Of a stretch of DNA of 11,933 nt, positions 8,275 to 11,933 are shown in pieces. The DNA is taken from contig JAHBMJ010001159.1 of NCBI GenBank assembly GCA_018398765.1, forward strand, positions 22,501-34,433. Reading direction: 5' to 3'. This DNA comes from Chromera velia. Taxonomy: Eukaryota; Sar; Chromeraceae. Numbering within the stretch: position 1 is the stretch's first letter; every line of letters begins with the position of its first letter. The position numbers and the translations under genes were made by a program. The notes below the pieces were generated by a model. The model did not search any database and was not told the DNA's origin. It saw only the letters and a list, made by a program, of their open reading frames with translations.

Positions 8275-8658
8275 ATGACGACAGTCACCCCCCGTCTGAC
8301 GGCCAGTGAGGCTCATGAATCCCTAGCAGACCCCCAGGGAGGTTTTCCGGGAGATTCAGCAGGCGGACTATCGGGGTACGGACTCTCTGTGTCTTATTCT
8401 GAATTGTCTAAAAGCTTCTCTGTGTTCGATAGTTTGATGCTGGCCATACTGTGTGTGAATGTTTGTGGACTGTCCGACCCCTTGCAGTGTCCCCGCTTCC
8501 GGGATCTTTTGGACTGTACAGACATCCTCGTATATACAGAGATGCGCATTCTGTCAGAAAAACTCCACTTAAATACGCATTGGTGCCTGAATTTCCCGCA
8601 CTACCTCACTGTCAAAGGTGCATATCCTAGTACGTATCTTCCCGTCCCTTGTGCGTGA
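8275..8658 (+). pseudogene. Start of an APE-type (LINE-like) endonuclease domain, truncated
   Basis: The sense frame becomes meaningful from about 8290. ILCVNVCGLSDPLQCPRF (Asn at 8458-8460) followed by LLDCTDILVYTEMRI (Glu at 8539-8541) fits the first two catalytic blocks of the apurinic/apyrimidinic-type endonuclease of non-LTR retrotransposons, in which N and E coordinate the metal and nick target DNA. Only about 65 residues of a domain of about 220 are in this frame before TGA 8656-8658. The next frame over (8644-8725) encodes a Gly/Trp-rich stretch, VGGWVYWPDTL, that may be the following strand. The remaining Asp/His motifs and any RT are not found. The upstream frame is disrupted at a C6 run (8288-8293). 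Confidence 0.55.
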
Positions 8659-9107
8659 TGTTTTTATCTGTAAAGGAGTGGGGGGTTGGGTGTATTGGCC
8701 TGATACACTGAGCTGGAGCGAGAGAGTATGACTGGAGGCAGAGAGGGAGATTTGGTTCTGGCCTTAGAAGTCGAAGATTACCTGGTGTTGCACCCTCCTC
8801 TTAGAGCTAGAGGAGGTTGTATTGACTGAATTGATCTATTCTTCTTCTCAGTCGTTGATGCAGCGTGCTTGGTAGGAGTTCTTCTTCTCCTAGTATGAGT
8901 CAGTTTTCTGCCTGGGCCTGTTTTTCCTCATTAACTGGTACTGCATACCAGAGGTTTTTTGTCCAGGACCACTCTAGGAAGCGGGTCGATAGACCGTATG
9001 CATGATCAGACATGTGGCGTGTGGCGGGTAATACCGAGCAGTTGCATGATGCATGTATATGGGGTGGAGGTACTACCCAGATGGGCAGATGCTCCCATAC
9101 CCTCCCT
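8659..9107 (+). other. Degenerate tail of the plus-strand element; no intact gene
   Basis: No long frame. An ATG at 8728 starts about 33 codons (MTGGREGDLVLALEVEDYLV...) to a TGA near 8827 that could be endonuclease or linker remnant, but this is weak. The rest, to 9107, shows no recognised motif. It probably represents the 3' part of the element after internal deletion of the RT region. Confidence 0.35.
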
Positions 9108-9128
9108 TAATACCTAATACCTAATACC
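9108..9128 (+). repeat. (TAATACC)3, possible 3' terminal repeat of the plus-strand element
   Basis: Three perfect 7-base units follow ccctccct and are followed by ttaattacg. Many non-LTR retrotransposons end in a few copies of a short tandem unit. The position, just after the decayed element and just before the flanking repeat at 9140, fits such a 3' end. Confidence 0.5.
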
Positions 9129-9139
9129 TTAATTACGTC

Positions 9140-9183
9140 GATCGCACATGCTCAAATAACTTGCACGGAGTTGCAAGTGCATG
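9140..9183. repeat. Diverged dispersed repeat, right copy, with hairpin
   Basis: Related in the same orientation to blocks at 2018-2038 and 2118-2150. It contains CTTGCA-cggagt-TGCAAG (9160-9177), a perfect 6-bp inverted repeat with a 6-base spacer. It lies between the plus-strand element and the broken end of the minus-strand pol. Confidence 0.4.
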
Positions 9184-9225
9184 CTCGCGCGGTCCCAAAA
9201 AGTATATTTCGTTGTTCTCTCTTTT

Positions 9226-9795
9226 CTGTACAAGTGCCGTTGCGATTGTATCTGCTTTTTGATTTTTCAGTGGAATCAATTCTGCGTATCTGAATATGAG
9301 ACAGAGTACAACCAAAATGTATTTATATCCCTCTTTCATCACCGAAAGGGGACCCACGATGTCAAAACTGAAGCTTTCCAGCGGCGCATCTCGAATGATC
9401 TGTGGTTTGTACTGTGCTTTCTCTAAATTCCTTCTCCTCATCTGGCATTTTCTGCAGGTACGAACAAACTGTTGCACGTCTGAATACATACTCGGCCAAA
9501 AATATTTTTTGGACAACGCCCTGACCACCCTGTGCATCCCCATGTGTCCCGCCAAAACGTGTGAATGTGAATTCTGTAAGAGTGCTTCTCTCATTTGTTT
9601 TGGTACTGCCAAAAGAAAACACATGCCTGAGCGGTGTCCATTGGCAGGGGGGAGAAGACACAGGAGTAGTCCTTGATGCATCAAATACAGAGGGGCTTGA
9701 GAGACCAAACGAATCCTTTCATGATAGGAGAGTCCTTCTGAAATTTCTCCTTTTTCCAAATATTCAATCATTTGTGACAATTCTGGGTCTTTTCT
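9226..9795 (-). pseudogene. Ty3/gypsy integrase, N-terminal zinc finger and partial core
   Basis: It continues the pol frame after TAA 9796. It shows the HHCC zinc-binding module (NSHSHVLAGHMGMHRVVR ... CRKCQ), the usual YFWPSM sequence between them, and the start of the catalytic core (FSFDIVGP with the first Asp). It stays alignable through ELIPLKNQKADTIATALVQ, ending near 9226. The second Asp (SDxG) and the Glu of the DDE triad are missing. The following translated residues to 9133 have no integrase character and come from the flanking repeat sequence, so the element was cut or replaced there. Confidence 0.92.
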
Positions 9796-10647
9796 TTATA
9801 CAGATTTTACATCTTCCACTATGTGTGGTGACACGATTAAAGGTGCGTCAAGAGGTTTTGGTACGTTTGATTCTGAATTTCCTTCTTTTCTTTTCTTCGT
9901 TGTCGTGTATGCTGCAACCACAACTAAGTCATCTGATTCTGTGTCTGAGTCTTTTTCTTCCATTCGTTTGTGAACGAAACACCCTCTTGTAAGCGCATCT
10001 GCATCTGTATTGCTCGTTCCCTTTTTGTGGATGACCCGATAATCGTACCCTGACAGTTTCAGACTCATTCTCATAAGACGGGGGTTAGTGTCTTTCTGTC
10101 GGTGAACCCACTGCAAAGCTGCATGATCAGTATAAATAATGAATTCTCTCCCCCACAGCCACGGCTTAAATTTCTCAACTCCCCATGTGCATGCAAGCAT
10201 TTCGGTCTCACTTACGTGCCAGCATCTTTCTATTGATGTGAGTTTTCTTGACGCATACGAAATTACATATTCACGCCCTTCATTGTCCTCTTGACACAGA
10301 ATTGCAGAGATGGCAGAGTGTGAAGCGTCACATTTCAAGATGAAGGGAACGTCCCAACGAGGATGGCCAAGCACAGGAGCTGAGGTGAGGATCTGTTTCA
10401 ATCTGTCAAATGCTTCTTGGTGTGCCGTCTCCCATTTAAAGGGTGTGTTTTTCTTTATCAAGTCATACAATGGTGCTGCTATTGACGTATATTTCTCTAC
10501 GAACTTCCTGTAGTACCCCGTCAACCCTAAAAATCCCCTTGTCTCTTTCACAGTCTTGGGAGGAACGGCGTTTTTAATACATTCTGTTTTCTCGCCTGAA
10601 GGTAAAATACCTGTGGGTGTAATTTTGTGGCCCAAATATTGTATTTC
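9796..10647 (-). pseudogene. Ty3/gypsy RT thumb and RNase H domain
   Basis: The same frame as the RT, beyond TAG 10648. It starts with YLGHKITPTG and GFLGLTGYYRKFVEKYT (RT connection), then RNase H: KCDASHSAISAILCQ (Asp near residue 103 counted from 10635), VSETEMLACTWGVEKF (Glu near 145), IIYTDHAALQWV (Asp near 170) and SNTDADALTR (final Asp near 211-213). All four acidic positions expected for retroviral-type RNase H are present. A charged, Ser/Glu/Asp-rich linker (about residues 222-279) leads to the integrase and ends at TAA 9796-9798, after which the frame continues. Confidence 0.93.
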
Positions 10648-11364
10648 CTATTGAAAGAACGAACATTTGCTGAATGAAATTTTCGCTCCAATATTTTTGA
10701 AGCGAGTGAGCACAGCGTGAAGGTCGGTGAAGTGATCTTCCATAGACCGAGATGCACAGAGTAAGTCATCCATGTACCCCCATGCGCATACATTCATCAA
10801 TCCACTAAACAATTGGTCCATGGTTTTCTGCAGCATGGCGGGAGCGGACTGAATGCCAAAAGGTACGCGAAGAAACTTGTACGATCCTTTGTGACAAGAA
10901 AATGTAAGTTTTTCTTGATCCTTCTCTCTTACTTTCATTTGATTGAAAGCTGAAGCAAGGTCAATGACTGAGAACCACTTTTTTCCTTGAAGCTGAGTCA
11001 GAATGTCATCTATGTGAGGTAAGGGCCAGTTTTTCTTCTTCAGAACAGCGTTTAGACAGCGGTAGTCGACACACAATCTGATTTTATTTCCTGGTCCTTT
11101 TTTTTTCATGCAAACGATCGGAGCACTCCAGGGACTGAGGCTTTCTGTGATTACTTCTGACTGCAACCAATTATTTATTTGTTCTTCTACCTTTTCTCTG
11201 AGTGCATACGGCACCTGTCTAGGTCTGACGAAAACTGGTTCTTCTGTGTTCGTTTCTATGGCATGTTCGATTTCTCCCAATGATCCCGGGTTTCGCTTAG
11301 TTGGAAAGAGGGAAGTGAACTCTAATAGTAGAAGCTCCAATCTCTTCTTTTCTTCTGGCTTCAA
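10648..11364 (-). pseudogene. Ty3/gypsy reverse transcriptase domain
   Basis: About 238 codons. Motifs in order: SPWSAPIVCMKKK (residues about 77-89), RLCVDYRCLNAV (96-107), WPLPHIDDIL (113-122), FSVIDLASAF with the first catalytic Asp (131-140), VPFGIQSAPAMLQ (167-179), and YMDD with the paired catalytic Asp residues (197-200, about 10765-10776). Motifs A and C are intact, so the lesions are the frame change upstream and TAG 10648-10650 downstream rather than active-site loss. After the stop the same frame continues with the standard EIQYLGHKIT segment, showing a simple nonsense mutation. Confidence 0.95.
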
Positions 11365-11933
11365 ATTCCTGGCCTTCTCAACTGCTCCTTGATTTGTTTG
11401 ATCGCTTCTTCTTTTTCTTCTGGAAGAAGTTCGTCCTTTTCTTTTTCTTGTGAATCTTTCGACATAGACATTTGTGCTGCAGATATGTTGCAGTCTTGTC
11501 GCACCCTCTTATCTTTTTCTCCACTTTTGTTGTTTTCTGTACAGATGGTTGAAAACGCTTGACTTTCTTCTCCTTCAGTTCCACAAATAGATGCATATGC
11601 AAGACGGAGATTAGGAGGGAAAGTGAAAGATCGACATGTAGCATTGATCACAGCAATATGAACACTTCGGTCTTCTATCCTTCCTACGCTGTCATGCAGA
11701 TAAATACCCATGGGTGCATATCGTTTCAAACTGCCCTCTACATGTACAACACTTCCATTGGGAATCACAGAATCGTCAGGTAGGGAGATAGACATATGAG
11801 AGAAAGAGGAAGGAGGGAGAGTTTCTTTTCTTTGAAGGAAGAGAGGTGACTGGATAAACTATTTTTCTTTCCTGAGAATTTCCACAGGGCGGAGAGAAAT
11901 CCCACATGGGTTTTCTCCTTCTCCTTTTAGCCG
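11361..11933 (-). pseudogene. Ty3/gypsy pol: protease-to-RT linker region
   Basis: The frame enters from the right edge, is broken by TAG at 11859-11861, then runs from ATG 11793-11795 for 144 codons to TGA 11361-11363. The segment from about 11795 to 11580 (IPNGSVVHVEG, VAVINA-like strands, PPNLRLAYASI) resembles the beta-rich stretch that follows the aspartic protease in gypsy polyproteins. It is followed by a Lys/Glu-rich helix (KEKDELLPEEKEEAIKQIKE). The frame ends just as the RT frame opens one base over, so a single-base deletion near 11365-11380 best explains the break. No catalytic DTG/DSG is visible; it should lie beyond the window. Confidence 0.65.

Larger units (their letters stand above)
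2313..8830 (+). pseudogene. Decayed multi-exon element or gene encoding a Ulp1-like protease and an APE-like endonuclease start
   Basis: Overall span of a degenerate plus-strand locus, detailed in separate entries. The reading is: exon 1 (2313-4103, Ulp1-like protease), exon 2 (4494-4667), exon 3 (5067-5240), exon 4 (5609-7719, Pro/Ser/Ala-rich), candidate exon 5 (7933-about 8190), then frame-shifted sequence into the beginning of an APE endonuclease (8290-8658). Exons 1 to 4 join in phase 0, and the frame predicted across the exon 3/4 junction is the one that is actually open downstream. At least eleven in-frame stops and three frame changes show it is not functional as read. APE endonuclease points to a non-LTR retrotransposon, but no RT is present and spliceosomal introns are unexpected in such an element. 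A host gene family or another transposon class is possible. Confidence 0.6.
9226..11933 (-). pseudogene. pol: Ty3/gypsy-type pol, decayed and truncated
   Basis: Read leftward from the right edge, the order protease-RT linker, RT, RNase H, integrase is that of Ty3/gypsy-like LTR retrotransposons. Three internal stops interrupt it (TAG 11859-11861, TAG 10648-10650, TAA 9796-9798), and there is one frame change near 11365-11380. The frame is otherwise continuous, so decay is moderate. The integrase core breaks off near 9226. The protease core and gag would lie beyond 11933. No LTR, primer-binding site or polypurine tract is visible in the window. The AT-richer composition contrasts with the G/C-run-rich plus-strand element to the left, consistent with a separate origin. 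Confidence 0.9.

Noticed and set aside
2018-9183. Calling the flanking blocks LTRs
   Set aside because: Similarity covers only tens of bases at about 70-76 percent, and no TG...CA ends, primer-binding site or polypurine tract was found.
9181-9992. Plus-strand open frames across the integrase/RNase H region
   Set aside because: They lie antisense to well-supported Ty3 pol domains.

Overview
This is a eukaryotic, non-coding-rich, mobile-element-rich window. The evidence is long CA and GAAA/GGAA microsatellites, spliceosomal GT-AG introns, a decayed Ty3/gypsy-type pol on the minus strand, and a decayed multi-exon gene on the plus strand. A short ORF with a clean signal peptide starts in a gacaaATGGc context, close to the coccidian (Toxoplasma/Sarcocystis-type) start consensus. 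A repeat-rich coccidian is my tentative guess at the host, with low confidence; nothing here proves it.

Layout. 1-1790: microsatellites and unique-looking sequence without a convincing gene. 1793-2017: a 74-codon ORF with an N-terminal signal peptide, ending where a diverged dispersed repeat begins (2018-2150; a related copy lies at 9140-9183). 2313-about 8830: a degenerate plus-strand gene or element. It can be read as exons at 2313-4103, 4494-4667, 5067-5240, 5609-7719 and 7933-about 8190. The first three junctions are in phase 0, and there are many in-frame stops plus a few frameshifts. Exon 1 holds a Ulp1/SENP-like (C48) cysteine protease core with recognisable His, Asp, Gln and Cys positions. 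Exons 2 and 3 are exactly the same length (174 nt), and they and the surrounding introns look like products of an old intron-exon duplication. Exon 4 is a long Pro/Ser/Ala-rich region with a possible coiled coil. The 3' part opens into the beginning of an APE-type endonuclease like those of non-LTR (LINE) retrotransposons, without any reverse transcriptase. Three (TAATACC) units at 9108-9128 may be the 3' tail of this element.

9226-11933: minus-strand Ty3/gypsy-type pol in the order protease-RT linker, RT (YMDD), RNase H, integrase zinc finger and start of the integrase core. It contains three internal stops and one frameshift, and is cut off inside the integrase core near 9226 by sequence of the flanking repeat. 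It runs off the right edge.

How it fits together: the window looks like a graveyard of nested insertions. The most interesting object is the plus-strand element: a Ulp1-like protease and an APE-like endonuclease in one apparently intron-bearing locus, with internally duplicated exons and introns full of a short stem-loop-like repeat.
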